NCBI GenBank assembly: GCA_030295235.1
Contig: AP026124.1
Location: 2,232,001-2,296,000 of the forward strand
Direction of reading: 5' to 3'
Length of the DNA stretch: 64,000 bases
DNA from: Fistulifera solaris
Taxonomy: Eukaryota; Bacillariophyta; Bacillariophyceae; Naviculales; Stauroneidaceae
This document shows positions 8,291 to 19,465 of the stretch, piece by piece. Numbering within the stretch: position 1 is the stretch's first letter; each line of letters begins with the position of its first letter. The position numbers were made by a program, and so were the translations under genes. Below the pieces are notes generated by a model, which saw only the letters and a program-made list of their open reading frames with translations, was not told the origin of the DNA and did no database searches.

Positions 8291-11200
8291 TTACGTAAGA
8301 AAATCAGGATTCTCGCTGAAAACTAGACTCCCGATTTGTTCGTGTAACGACACTTCTGCCTTTTCGTCCAACTTGTCGTAATGATGGTTCAGGATGTTGC
8401 ACAACTCCTGTAAGGCTCTACGTGGCTGCCCCGCTTGTTTGTAGTGATTCGCCTGTTCCAACTTCCTATTAATCATCTCGCTGTGTTGGGGTCCCGTTCG
8501 AACTTCGTTGCTGGAGACGTTCTCGTTCGCATTTACGTGACTGAGTGGATAGTCTGCAATGATCTCGTCGCCCGGGGTGGACACAGCCTCAAGGCCGGTT
8601 GCTGATAAAGTAGAATTACTTGTAATTATTTCAGCAGAGAGGCGATGGCTTTCTTCATCAATACCACTACTAGGCACAGCAGCAGGCTTGCGCTCGTCTT
8701 CGACATTACTGGAGTGGGGACCACGCTGGAAACTGCTAGGAACAGTAGCAGGTTTGACGTCTTCTGACTTGAGTTGAATGCCGCCGCTGACAACAGCCTC
8801 GGATTTGATAGCTGCTGGCTCTTTCTTGACAGTAGACGAAAAAACAGGTCCACCAGATAGACTGAAATCATCGTCAGAGCCAATATCAATAATTTCTCTC
8901 GGCTTGGACACTGGAACCCTTGGTGCATTTAGTGCAAAATCATCAAACTGGAACACCGGTTTTTGGATGGACGATTGCGTGACTGTAGGTTTCGTTTCGA
9001 CCCGTTTCGGTTCCGTGCGCACTGCCGGTACGTGAGGTCTCGTCTCTGTGGCGAACGGCTTTCTGTCGATGGGAGCTTGAGGCGTGTAAGAAAGATTTCT
9101 GGCGAAATTTCGTTCGACACTTGCAAGCATCTCGATAACTTCGTCTCGAGAAGTCGTTGAGAGAAAGCGATCATAAGGAGACGATGAGGGAAAAGTATCA
9201 GAGTCTCGTGGTTTATGTCCACTCGACATTAGATGTTCCATTCTTCCCATCATTCCAAGCCCTGCCAACTCCGGAGTCCATGACATTATCAAGAATGTGA
9301 CGGGGTTGCATACATCGGTAGGTACGGAAGAAAACGCTAGTTTTGTGCCGTCGTGGCCTTCTTCGATAGCGGCAGTATCCGAGGTCTTGTAAAACACATC
9401 GTGACGCGAAAGCCCGAGAACGTTTCTGAACTCGCGAACGAAATCAAAATTACTTTGCGAACAATCGTTCCCTTCTGCTTGAGCCTTTTCTAAAGTAGGA
9501 CACTCGCCTGGTGGAGCCAAGTTGAACATTTTCGAGAGCTCGCTTCGCTCAAAGTATCGTTGCACTTCATCTCCAATTGTCAATACCACGCGGCGAATGC
9601 CGTCCTTGTAAAGCTGTCGCTCGTACATTTTCTCTTCGACTGTACCGGCTGTGATCATACGAAAGACAGTCACTTCTCGCGTTTGCCCAATGCGGTAGGC
9701 CCGACCAATAGCCTGGTCATCTTCCGATGGATTCCATGATGGGTCAAACAAGATGACTCGATCGGCCCCAGTGAGAGTAATTCCGACACCTCCCGCTTTC
9801 GTCGACAACAAAAAGACCTTCTGCAGACTCTTTGGGTTATTAAAGTCATCCACCAGTTGTTGTCGCACGCTTTCCTTTGTATCCCCATCAATGCGCGATA
9901 CGCTAAGATGGAGCTTCCCAAGTAACGCTCGCTGAATAATGTTCAACATCTTGGTGCTTTGCGAAAAGATGAGAATCTTGTGACCTTGATCCGTCATTTT
10001 CTCGACCAAATGCAGCATGGTTTCTAGTTTCGCACTTTGCTCGATGGTTCTGCGCAAATCGGGCACCTCATATTCTTCTTCGTACAGTGCTGGGTGCCCA
10101 CACAGCATCTTCATTCGAGTAATCGCTGCCAATACAATAGCGGTTTCACCTTCTCGAAGAGAACGCAAAATCGATCTTTTATTCAACAGAAACTCGTTGT
10201 ATAGCTCGCGTTGCTGCTCGGACAGATGCGACCAAACAACAATCTCGGTCTTGGTCGGAAGTAACTCGCGCAGGATATCAAATTTACGACGCTGCAGCAA
10301 GAACGGTCGAAGAACTTCTTGCAAGTTCTTGCTTCTGTCGTCACCACGCTGAATGATGTATTCGGAGGCGTTCTTGTCGCGTGCAGCATCAATGATTTTG
10401 ATGTAGGCGTATTTGAACGTCGAGAAATCCCCCAAGAGTCTTCCTGCCGAAATCCAGTCAAAGATTGTCCATAGTTCCTGTCGTCGAACGTCGAAAGTGA
10501 GACCTGCTAACTCGTCTATTTCACATAAAATAATCAGTGCGCACCTCTACGTTGTTCATGATCGGCGTCCCCGTGAGCATAATGCGCTTCGTCTTGTTTT
10601 TACAGATGCTTTGACAACAAGCGTGTGTTTTCGTGCGACGGTTTTTAATTGTGTGTCCTTCATCCAAAACCACGTAATCCCAAACATCTTTTGCACCTCC
10701 CAGGAACAGATCGGTGCACTTTTCCACCATCCCGTAGCTGGTAATGACGAGTTGCGGTCGTTGGGATTTGCTGCGTCGGCTGTCAACCATTAGTGTCAGT
10801 CGTTGTCGTCGTTGGGCGGTTTGTCCCGTTCCAGCACACAGTATTACTTACGCCGCCAGTGCATCTGCCAAGATTCGTTTTCGTTGCAATGGCGAATGAT
10901 CGGCCGACATGACTTGCACCATGGCAATCGGTACACAGGCCAGCAACACTTTGGAAGCTTCTCGTTCCCAAGAACGCAAGACCGATTTGGGAGCCACCAC
11001 GAGAGCATTGCAGATCGTTCCGGCGTTCATTAATCCTCCCAAACACGTCAATGTCGTGAAAGTCTTGCCCATTCCCATCTCATCTCCCAGCAATCCTCCA
11101 CCGCGATGATACAAGCTCGCCATCCAACTGACTCCTTCCACTTGATGGGCAAAGAGTTTTTGATACAAGCTGCGGGGAATACGGAAATCGGGAAACTGAA

Positions 11201-11569
11201 TTCCTTTGTGATTCGGGGCAAAGTACAATTCATTGCGTGATTTATCCAGCATGTAGGGTAATTCAATTGGGTTGTGTTTTTTCGACGACGATTTGGTGCG
11301 CTGCAACGGGACCGAATCGCGGCGGGTGTTTTCCTCTTCGGACGGCACATCGTGTTCATTGACGTTGGGTTCAATCCCCAGAGTTTGCAAAGGTCTTTGA
11401 TCTCTTCCGACGAAGAAGACGACAAGGAAGAAGAGAGAGAAGAGGATCGGGAACAGTCGGTATCATATTCTTGTGTTTTAGGTTTCTTCGACTGTGACGA
11501 GGAGTCGCTCTCGTCACTCGAAAACTCAACGGAACGACGACGCGTCAGGTCGTTCGGTGTCGAGTCCAT
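8291..11569 (-). CDS. SNF2-family DNA translocase, ERCC6L/Rad26-like
   Basis: An ATP-driven double-stranded DNA translocase of about 1043 aa. Exons 11569-10852, 10770-10545 and 10477-8291; introns of 81 and 67 nt, both GT-AG. Order: an acidic, Ser-rich, KKPKT-containing N terminus (about 1-110); HQVEG and the Walker A-type GDEMGMGKT; the Walker B box DEGH; motif III TGTPIMNN, joined across intron 2 to ELWTIFDW; then the helicase C lobe with STKAGGVGITL and IGRAYRIGQ. The segment after the C lobe (GDEVQRYFERSELSKMF) resembles ERCC6L/PICH and Rad26 more than Rad54. A disordered acidic region and a short helical end (QANHYKQAG, TPR-like) follow. One A must be added in the AAA run near 11390 to keep DLCKTLGIEPN in frame; the total is then 3132 nt. 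It shares a 470-bp divergent promoter region with the homocysteine methyltransferase gene. Confidence 0.9.
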
Positions 11570-12040
11570 CTCATGCGATACTCCCAAAGAGGATTGAATG
11601 GATGAGTTAGTGCGAATAAGGAAGTAATTCTGCGGCAATGCTTTTGAGTTGGATTTAAAAGTGATGCGACTGCTATTGTGTCGAACAACCAAAGTGCGCC
11701 GTGCGTGTTGAGAGTTTAGAGGGGCAACGCAACAAAGCGGAGCGCGCGCGTCTTTGTTGTTCAAAATGCGCGCCGGTCGGTTCAAATAAAAAATGAGGTC
11801 GTTTACCACCTAATCAAATATGGTCCTAAAGTCGTAACGGTAGTAAATGAAACCATGGGGGAATTTTGCGTTCGTGAACCAAGAGGAAAATGTGAATCAA
11901 ATGCACAGCAACAAAAAGGAAAAGGCAAAATAGAACAGTTATAATTATAGGACGTTTTATTAAACGCAATTCATTGAATCTCTATTAACTATTACTCATC
12001 GCAATTCACAGTTCGTCTCTTTCAAATTCTTCGAAGAAGA
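11570..12040. other. Divergent promoter region
   Basis: Separates the SNF2 gene (minus) from the homocysteine S-methyltransferase gene (plus). It must carry both promoters. No further gene seen. Confidence 0.5.
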
Positions 12041-13082
12041 ATGGCGTCTCTGGAAGAATGCATACAACAGAACTCTCCGTTCTTTTGGCTCGACGGCGGA
12101 ACGGGGGAAGAATTGTTTCGACGGAATGTCCCCGATGATCGCAAATTGTGGAGTGCGACGGCCGTCGTGCATGCAGAGTATCACGAGACACTCTGTGCAG
12201 TCCATCGGTCCTTTCTGGAGGCGGGAGCCGATGCGATTACCACCAACACGTACGGGATTGTGCCTTCTGTCGGATTATCGGAACAACAAATCTCTGAGTA
12301 TTGTGAATTGGCGGCCCGTTTGGCTCGACAAGTCGTACACGAAGCCGATAGACCGCACAAAGTTTGGGTCTTTGGGTCTTTGGGACCTTTGGTCGAATCG
12401 TATCGTCCCGATTTGATTCGAACCCACGATGAGGGAGTCTCTCTTTATCGGCGCATGATCACGGCCATGGCGTCTTATATTGATGCCGTCGTAGCCGAAA
12501 CCATGTCGTCAGTCGAAGAAGCTATGCAAGCTGTGAATGCTTTAGCGGTTTACAACTCGGACCAGAAGAAGGAATTACCGGTGCTCATTTCCTTCACCTT
12601 ACAGGCCAACGGCAATGTGCGGAGTCACGAACCGGCCGAATGCGCGGTCGAACGCATTTTAGAGTACGCCCAGCAAAAGCACGTTCGTGGTACGTACCTC
12701 TTGTCATGATCGTTTGTAAAAAAAAATTCTTTATCACCTGACTCATGGTGATTAACCAACAATCACGGCAGTACTCGCTGTACTATTCAATTGTTGTGCG
12801 CCCGAAGCCATCTCGATCGCGTTGCAGCGTATTCATAATTGTTCGTCGGTACGATCCTGTGTTTTGGGTGCTTATCCCAATCGCTTGACGGAAGTTTCAC
12901 CGGATTGGACGATGGCCGAATCGAGCGGTCCACAACCTTTTCGTGCAGATATGGATGCGCACTATTACGCGCAACTCGTGCAGAGTTGGCGTGATAAATA
13001 CCCCATGTTGCGCATCGTCGGAGGTTGTTGTGGTATTACTCCTGAGCACATTGCCTACTTGAAACTGGTCATCGTGGAGTGA
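12041..13082 (+). CDS. Homocysteine S-methyltransferase
   Basis: Transfers a methyl group from S-methylmethionine (or AdoMet) to homocysteine, forming methionine; a zinc enzyme of the cytosol. 319 aa. Intron 12690-12771 (82 nt, GTACGT...GGCAG, phase 1) splits the residues leading into the first zinc-binding motif, which reads VLFNCCAP after splicing. The remaining zinc ligands are in GGCCG (about residue 300). The N terminus has the family's DGGTGEEL; the middle has GADAITTNTY, GSLGP and AETM. Length fits the family (about 320-340 aa). No targeting signal. The sequence is in frame throughout after splicing. Confidence 0.92.
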
Positions 13083-13273
13083 TTCGTACTGCTCTATAGA
13101 GAATCAGGACGCTGGATGAGAGACGAGGCTACTATCATTGTTTGAATTGGGTGATTTTCATTAAGCAATTATGGAATACGACAATTCACTTGGAACTACG
13201 ACTAGAGACCGAACAAAACTACTTTGAGTTTCGACAATATATCCTCAGCTATCTTAAGTATCGCTTCATTGTC

Positions 13274-14248
13274 CTAAAGGGCACAGCGAGCCTTGGTAAC
13301 GGCGTTTTTGACCGAGCACATGGTGCGCGAGAACCAGCTTCCCGTCTTGGGACAATCCTTCATTTTCAAGCAGTTGGGAGCCTGTGCACCGATCTCCTCT
13401 TTACCGATGCAAACCTGCGTTCCTTGAGCGTTGTAAAAGATGGCGTTGCATCCACCGCAATAGTCATCAACGCAGGAAACATACTCCTCATCGCACGAAG
13501 TTGCTTCGCACGGTGCTTCGAAGCAGTGGACGAGAGGAGCATCTTCGGGACAATTTTCACCGCAATTTCTCTGACAAACCTTTTCTGCGTTGCATGTGAT
13601 ACGCCCAGTGCATTCAATAACGGGGTAGATGTTGGATGGGTTGAAGCAATCAACGTCTTCGCTGCAGGAACCAAATTCAAGGCAAGTTCCATCCGCACAG
13701 TACTCCCCATCTTTGCACTCGTCATCCAACTTGCAAACTTCGTCTTGCACAGGAGTGTCCAAGCCTTCCTCAAGAAGCGAAGGGACGGGCGTACTGTCAT
13801 CTCCTGCCCAGCCGCCGGGAAGGTCGCCCTTTGAATCGAAGCAAAGAGCATTGCATCCACCACAATAATAATCAACACAAGTAGTGGAAGCAGGGCACAG
13901 GGTGACGGAGCACGGGGAAGCCATGCATTCAGCGACTGGCTGGTCCTTAGGGCAGAAGTCCGAACTGCATTGAACGCCGCACTGATTGTCCACACAGTCG
14001 ACATATCCCACACAAAGGATCGAGTTGTACACGTTGGAAGGGTTCAAGCAATCAGAGAGGTCACGGCAAAAGCCGAACTCTTGGCACAATCCGCCGGAAC
14101 AGTACTGCGAATCGGCACGGCAGTCGTCATCTGAAGTGCACTCAGCAGCAAGAGAGGAACGGAGGAATCTCGTTGCTGACGATGACTCGGCGCGGGAGGT
14201 CGCCATCAACATGAAGGAACTAGTGAGAACTTTAAGAAGGAGCTTCAT
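13274..14248 (-). CDS. Secreted Cys-rich modular protein, copy 1 (two modules)
   Basis: 324 aa, one exon. The ATG at 14248 opens a signal peptide (MKLLLKVLTSSFMLMATSRA). Two Cys-rich modules of about 120-150 residues follow. Module type A (about 40-165): SDDDC, QYC, CRDLSDCLNPSN, DCVDNQC, ASPCSV, CVDYYCGGCNA. Module type B (about 185-300): GEYCADGTCLEFGSC, EDVDCFNPSN, EAPCEATSC, CVDDYCGGCNA. A conserved tail follows with TGSWFSR and a basic end, KARCAL. Each module has about 20 Cys, suggesting many disulfides and an extracellular or cell-wall location. I recognise no named family. Two paralogs lie at 14783-15883 and 19466-21584. Confidence 0.88.
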   Translation of the reverse strand: MKLLLKVLTSSFMLMATSRAESSSATRFLRSSLAAECTSDDDCRADSQYCSGGLCQEFGFCRDLSDCLNPSNVYNSILCVGYVDCVDNQCGVQCSSDFCPKDQPVAECMASPCSVTLCPASTTCVDYYCGGCNALCFDSKGDLPGGWAGDDSTPVPSLLEEGLDTPVQDEVCKLDDECKDGEYCADGTCLEFGSCSEDVDCFNPSNIYPVIECTGRITCNAEKVCQRNCGENCPEDAPLVHCFEAPCEATSCDEEYVSCVDDYCGGCNAIFYNAQGTQVCIGKEEIGAQAPNCLKMKDCPKTGSWFSRTMCSVKNAVTKARCAL

Positions 14249-14347
14249 TATTGTTTCTCTTGTTTGTTTGAATAGAAAATGATTTTGTGAGCAGATCAAA
14301 TCAAAGCTTCGTTGGGTACCTGGTAGATGCAATCTTGTCAATTTTGG

Positions 14348-14371
14348 TCAAACGTGCTCCTCTACTCGGAA
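14348..14371 (-). promoter_or_regulatory. Shared upstream motif, Cys-rich gene copy 1
   Basis: On the gene strand this reads TTCCGAGTAGAGGAGCACGT followed by TTGA. It lies 100 bp upstream of the ATG at 14248. The same motif, TTCCGA-N6-GWGCACGTTTGA with small spacing changes, precedes both paralogs. It contains the CACGT core bound by bZIP/bHLH factors in other eukaryotes; its role here is inferred. Confidence 0.5.
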
Positions 14372-14782
14372 GAGAAGCATTTTTGCTGTACTTCATAGCT
14401 CACTGTAATTTCGTCACACAACTCATGACTAAAAATATGTAACCGTAGACCGTACTGGTAGCAAGCTATGTTGTTTCCTTTTGAGCTAGCAAGACCGAAG
14501 TTCACGTTTGCCGCTTCAGCTTCACATTTCGGTCGTGCAACGTCTATGGTTCGCTTTGTAGTCATGTCGTTATTCACTACGTTTTCTGGCATATGACCAA
14601 CGTAACGTATGTCGGAGACACTATTTGGGATTTGGGTGCCAAATGACCATATCTGGTTGACGAACGACGGCCATCTAAAAATGATTGCAGAATATTTGTC
14701 TCCTTAGAGCAGTACCTGTCCATGCTTGAGTAGCAACGCTATGCGGAAAAGTATGCACGTCTAACAAACAACTTTAAACCAG
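14372..14782. other. Intergenic region
   Basis: Lies between Cys-rich copies 1 and 2. No gene, RNA or clear repeat recognised. Confidence 0.4.
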
Positions 14783-15883
14783 TCATGTTAAATACTTCTT
14801 GATCCTCATCTCTGTTCGACGGCAACAGATAGGAACAACAAGGATTCGTTCCAATAAGGAAGCGCTGGATTTCGAGCACATTATACTAGTTGAAAGTGAT
14901 ACGAAATCGGTGTGGTCTTTTCGCAAAAGCTGTAACGAACAAACGGCAGGTTTCCTTTTACTTTCTATAGTAATTATCATATCTAGATTCATGGCCTCCC
15001 AAACATATTTTATTATGGAGACCCAGTCGCGATCTTCCTTCGTGGAACAAACTTGGCTTCCTTGAGCATCGAAGAAGATGGCCTTGCATTCGCCGCAATA
15101 ATCGTAGGTGCAAGAAACGTAATTCTCATCGCACGACGTTGCTTCACAAATCGAAGGGCCACAGGCGACGTTGAACAAGTTATCGGGACAAAACGGGCCG
15201 CATATTGTTTTACAAATCTTTTCTTCCGTGCACATGACGTGGCCAGAGCATTCGACTTTGAAAAAGATGTTGGATGGATTGAAACAATCGACCTGATTCT
15301 CACAATATCCCATTTTGAGACATTCTCTATCCGCACAGTACTCATTCTCGCCGCAATCATCATCGGAGCTACAGCTAGTTTTATAATTGCTTGGAGGATC
15401 CACATCATTCTCCTGAGGTGCGGGTTCAACCACACCGTCACCTTCCACCGAGCCACAGGCCAGATCCCCCTTGGGGTCGAAAAAAGAGAGCTTTACAGCA
15501 CCACAGTAGAAGTCGACACATGTACTAGGAGAATCGCACGTCGAGACAGAGCACGGAGACGCGAAGCAATCGGCGACGGGCTGACCGTCCGGACACTCGT
15601 CCGAGCTGCACCGCATATCACACTGATTGTCCACACAATCGATGTATCCACCACAGCGGGCAGTGCTGTATTCGTTCGAAGGATTCAAGCAGTCGGCGAG
15701 ATCACGGCAAAATCCAAAATTCTGACATATTCCTTTGGAACAATAATGTTTGCCTGCGCGGCAGTCATCATCTGAGGTGCATTCAAAGTCGTTCGAGATG
15801 GGCTTTGACTTTTTGCCTTTCCACTTGGCATCGCACGACGCAATCAAAAGGTAGGCAACAGGGACGCGAAGAAGCATAAGCAT
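14783..15883 (-). CDS. Secreted Cys-rich modular protein, copy 2, with a different C-terminal tail
   Basis: 366 aa from the ATG at 15883 (15877 is also possible), which opens a signal peptide (MLMLLRVPVAYLLIASCDA). A short basic spacer is followed by a type A module (TSDDDC ... CLNPSNEY ... DCVDNQC ... CVDFYC) and a type B module (ENEYCADRECLKMGYC ... VDCFNPSN ... CTYDYCGECKA). The paralogs then continue into a conserved tail with GSWFSR and a basic Cys-containing end. Here, right after the QVC of module B, the sequence becomes unrelated for about 80 residues before a stop. The frame before this point is intact, so the tail was replaced or lost rather than merely shifted. Confidence 0.82.
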   Translation of the reverse strand: MLMLLRVPVAYLLIASCDAKWKGKKSKPISNDFECTSDDDCRAGKHYCSKGICQNFGFCRDLADCLNPSNEYSTARCGGYIDCVDNQCDMRCSSDECPDGQPVADCFASPCSVSTCDSPSTCVDFYCGAVKLSFFDPKGDLACGSVEGDGVVEPAPQENDVDPPSNYKTSCSSDDDCGENEYCADRECLKMGYCENQVDCFNPSNIFFKVECSGHVMCTEEKICKTICGPFCPDNLFNVACGPSICEATSCDENYVSCTYDYCGECKAIFFDAQGSQVCSTKEDRDWVSIIKYVWEAMNLDMIITIESKRKPAVCSLQLLRKDHTDFVSLSTSIMCSKSSASLLERILVVPICCRRTEMRIKKYLT

Positions 15884-15971
15884 GGTGATGTTGTTGTTTG
15901 CTTTTGGGAGGTATCGCAGACTGTGAGCGTGAAGATCAAAAAAACTTTGGTGATGCATCTTCGAAACATTT

Positions 15972-15994
15972 TCAAACGTGCTCATTTTTCGGAA
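15972..15994 (-). promoter_or_regulatory. Shared upstream motif, Cys-rich gene copy 2
   Basis: The gene strand reads TTCCGAAAAATGAGCACGTT followed by TGA, 89 bp upstream of the ATG at 15883. It is the same motif and orientation as upstream of the two paralogs. Confidence 0.5.
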
Positions 15995-16238
15995 CAAAGT
16001 TTTTTTGTCGTATCCGTTGCTCATCGGAATCCTGACGACGGACAGATAACGCGGAACTCATCGTTGCAAAGCATCACAGTTTATTTCCGGCAAGACTGAA
16101 AATGGAACTTCAACACACTTGTCAAGCAATTATTGAGTCGTTGAAGTCGTAAATTATAGCTCCGGGCAATAAGTATTTGTTTCCTGTTTATATTCGTGTT
16201 TCCTTGTGATTCAGCAGTGGCATCCAATGCTCTTCCTT

Positions 16239-17174
16239 TCAATCTTGAAGTAATTGTACGATGTGTTCCATGAACTTTGTTCGTTCTGGTTCGTGATTCG
16301 ACAAATTGTGATTGGAATGGGGCAAATACAGAGGATGCGCTACAGGGGATGAAGTTCCGTGGTTCATGGCATCCACCAAGCGTTCCGTCAAGCCGGCCTT
16401 GTCGACATGATCAGGGACGTATTCATCGGAACCAGAATAAGCCACACAGCACCGAAAGCGTCGTGACGATAAGTCGCTTGTTTCGTCTTCTCTTTGTCTC
16501 TCACCAAAAAGACCGACATGTTGTAATCGCTCCATGAGTTCCTCTGGAGAGTAATCCGACGAAAAGTAATCATCTTTCCCGCCGCGTTCTTGCAAATCCA
16601 AATAACGTTCGGCGGTAATTGGAGCCCAAAAAGCGTCTCGCGGCATCATTTCTTGCAGTTTGCCTTGTTGTCGCATGTCTTGGGCTATACTCAGAAAGTA
16701 GGCGTATTGCGAACTCGCAGCTGCATGTTCTCGATCCGAAACGGGGGCTTGCAATACCGCCAACCGGAGCGGTAACGACTGTGGTGGCTGTTTCGTCTTT
16801 AGATAATGGACGATGCATTGACAACCGGTTGAGTGTCCCACAAGCGCAAAGGATTCGGCGTGACGGTGCGTTTGTAAATACACTAACAGTGCCTCTAAAT
16901 CTTGCACGTCCCGATCAAGGGTACCGTGACCAAACCCCGTGTAACTGCTTTGGAGCAGCGGCTGGACCAAGGACCAATGTTTGGGTAACTGTTCCGACAA
17001 TCCTTGCGTATAAGGGGTTGGCAACAATCCGTCCGACAAGCCACCTAAAAGAATGCATTTCGAAGGCCGGGACGGAGATGTCTCGAAGGCCACCAAATTA
17101 GTGGGTGTCATCGTGTACGAGAACAAATCTCCTGTGAGTGTGCCGTACGGCGACACAGGAACAGGTATGCGCAT
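16239..17174 (-). CDS. DUF1749-type alpha/beta hydrolase
   Basis: 311 aa, one exon. An alpha/beta-hydrolase fold with the nucleophile elbow GHSTG (residues 113-117, Ser115). It starts with a region typical of the DUF1749 family (ILLGGLSDGL near 41-50, then a Tyr-Thr-Gly-rich loop SSYTGFGHGTLDRD at 77-89). A late Asp (SGSDEYVPD) and a His near the end (PHSNHNLSN) could complete the catalytic triad. Substrate unknown; members occur in fungi and plants. No signal or membrane segment. It lies between Cys-rich copies 2 and 3. Confidence 0.85.
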   Translation of the reverse strand: MRIPVPVSPYGTLTGDLFSYTMTPTNLVAFETSPSRPSKCILLGGLSDGLLPTPYTQGLSEQLPKHWSLVQPLLQSSYTGFGHGTLDRDVQDLEALLVYLQTHRHAESFALVGHSTGCQCIVHYLKTKQPPQSLPLRLAVLQAPVSDREHAAASSQYAYFLSIAQDMRQQGKLQEMMPRDAFWAPITAERYLDLQERGGKDDYFSSDYSPEELMERLQHVGLFGERQREDETSDLSSRRFRCCVAYSGSDEYVPDHVDKAGLTERLVDAMNHGTSSPVAHPLYLPHSNHNLSNHEPERTKFMEHIVQLLQD

Positions 17175-18012
17175 GATTGATCAAGTAAACAAAAATGATA
17201 AAATGAAGACAAGGAAGAACGGAGTATTTTAGGAAGTGAATGAAAGATCCGAAGGAATGGTGCAAGAAGCGCAGTGTAAAAATTTTGCGTTTGCGTTGAC
17301 AAGCGCACCAATCGTGACTGAAACATGATATCGAGTCATGGTCGCTTACACTGTGGGTCTATACGTAGTTTAAAGACGCAAACAACAACCCGAAAGCTTT
17401 TCAGCGCAGTTATTCGACATGGTGCGTAAGAAACGTAACATTGCTAGAATCAAATTCGAAACATCAACCTTTTTGATGTTCGTTACTCTCATGCGTGGGC
17501 CTTGTTTGTTCTTGTGACAGTCGCTTTGAGTTACTTTCTCGTGACTCAAATCCAGTCGTGGTGAAATGTCGTCTACATCTTGGGTCTACTGTCTATAGTG
17601 AATACCCAATTTATAGTTTCCCAAGAGCCTTTCGATGGAATGATAATTCGACATACATAGTGCATGGGGAAGTAGTTACTGAGCTTGTTCATTGACTTTC
17701 TTCCTCTCATAGGTCGCCTTGCCAGGTATTGCTTTCCGGATCTTTTTCTCGCGACGGCAATCCAGCTGTGGCAAGGATCCGCCTACATTTGAGGCTATAG
17801 TAAATCTCAATTGGGTCACGCCAAACAAGCATCGCGCATCGCGGCGCTATGCTTTTCATTCATTTTCGTTGATCACTGCGGCTCTTTTCGGTGTTGCATT
17901 GATATCAAAAATTTTCAAATGCAGTGCCCCTCTCTCTCTCATTCTTCTCGATCGTCACTCCTGTCATTATTTTCTTTCTAGTCTTTGACTTTGTTCGGAA
18001 TTCCAAAGCTTT
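17175..18012. other. Divergent intergenic region with a degenerate direct repeat
   Basis: Contains no gene I can support. A segment of about 70 bp at 17531-17605 recurs in degenerate form at 17741-17810 (shared TTTCTCG-GAC, CAATCCAG-TGTGG-type, CTACAT and CTATAGT-AAT words), a period of about 210 bp. Both divergent promoters (DUF1749 and DUF1295 genes) must lie here. Confidence 0.4.
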
Positions 18013-19112
18013 ATGTTACTGAAAAGAACCTCAACTTCGTTCCTCTTTCTTTGCTGCGTCGTCTCTTGCGTTCAATCTTCTTTAACATCATCTTCTTTTT
18101 CGGCTTTTGTCCCAATGGCGCTCCGTAAAACGAGGGTCGGTAAATCTTCGTCTATTGTCCTTCCGCGAGGAGGGCAACAGCAGTTGCGGCACAAGGCAAC
18201 AACCTTTCATGGTGGCATCTTTTGGACAACGCAAGGCATTTTGTTGGGCGCCAATTTCCTTGGTTATCTTATTTCGTAAGTTTCTTTGAGTGATTTTATG
18301 TTTGATGTGCATGTGTCGCTACACTAGATGTCTCAAAGTGTGTCCGATTGATCTTTGTTGTTTGGTTGACAGTTGTGTATCCTCGTATCACTATCACGTG
18401 GACATGCTGGGTACGGGTGCATTTGCGGCGGTCGCGGCGTTCACCTTCCGTCGTTCCCCCCGCGAGCAGTCTTGCCGTCATGCTTTGGAGTGTCAAATTG
18501 GCCAGCTTTTTGTTGTTTCGCGTCGTGCATCACGGTGGACGCGATAGTCGCTTGAACGACACTTTGGCGGATCCTCTATCGGCGAGTGGATTTTGGATCA
18601 TTTCGTGGCTTTGGGGTGTTTTGGTATCTCTACCGCATTGTTTGGGGGCAGCGACGGTGACGATGACGGCGACGAGATCCAAGTCGTTGCAAGACGCAGG
18701 TCTCGTGCTATTTGCGGTAGGTTGGATGATGGAAACAGTAGCCGATTATCAAAAGTGGATGTTCAAGCAACAATACGCTTCGGCTATCAGTACGCCCTAT
18801 TGCAATGTCGGATTATGGTCATGGTCGCAACATCCCAATTGGTGCGGAAATCTCTTGCTTTGGTTCGGGATATGGATGATGAATGCCCCGGCGCTGATTT
18901 CGCCGCGAGCAAAGCACATTGTTCCACGATACGGAAGTTTACTACTCTCGTGTCTCGGACCACTGTTTTTGTTTGCGCTCTTTCATGGTCAAGCGACCGG
19001 ATGGATCTTGCCGTCGGCATTGGAAGCGACGAAACAAAAGTACGGATACGGTACGGATCTGGAATATACGAAATATGTCGATCGGACGCCTCTTTTGTTT
19101 CCTTTGATCTGA
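18013..19112 (+). CDS. DUF1295 / steroid 5-alpha-reductase-like membrane protein, plastid-type presequence
   Basis: A multi-span membrane protein of about 333 aa. The N terminus is a signal peptide (FLFLCCVVSCVQ) followed by SSFSAFVP, a good ASAFAP-type plastid cleavage motif. Intron 18276-18372 (97 nt, GTAAGT...GACAG). The body has several hydrophobic spans and the family signature GLWSWSQHPNWCGNLLLWFG (from about 18814), matching the Gly-Leu-Trp...His-Pro-Asn motif of DUF1295 and isoprenylcysteine methyltransferase-like proteins, which bind NADPH or AdoMet. The reaction cannot be assigned. One C must be removed from the CCCCCC run near 18456 to join FTFRRSP to ASSLAVMLWSVKLASF; the coding length is then 1002 nt. 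Confidence 0.85.
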
Positions 19113-19465
19113 AATTTGTCAGAGGCGAATGCATTTCAAGATAACAATGGTACTGTAGAGAATCGTTTGTCTGGTCTTCGTCGTGCCATTCATGTTGATT
19201 GTGATACTGGTATGCAGCCTCATTTTCTTCACCGTTGTATTTGAGTCATGAGTGAACTCGGATCGCCTGTTAAATCTAGAAGACGTCCGCCCTCCAATCG
19301 TACCCCTAAGAATAGCCAGGAACAAAAAGCAAACAAGATTGCAGCTACAAGTTCTGGTGGAATTGAGATTTGTTTAATTACTGTTCATGCATGTTCATCT
19401 ATTATGTAAACTGATTCAATCCACTGTCACTGAACGATTCTGGACCTTTCTGTTGGAATCGATAT
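19113..19465. other. Convergent intergenic region
   Basis: The 3' flanks of the DUF1295 gene and Cys-rich copy 3. No gene seen. The apparent extension of copy 3 below 19466 is an out-of-frame read-through. Confidence 0.45.

Noticed and set aside
13142-13834. Plus-strand open frame (230 aa) antisense to Cys-rich copy 1
   Set aside because: Same cause: the opposite strand carries the signal peptide, modules and stop, all well conserved.
15053-15775. Long plus-strand open frame (240 aa) antisense to Cys-rich copy 2
   Set aside because: It mirrors the periodic Cys codons of the real gene; no conserved motif and no independent start context.
16619-17101. Plus-strand frame antisense to the DUF1749 hydrolase
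   Set aside because: The minus-strand frame contains the GHSTG elbow and full family length; this one has no motif.
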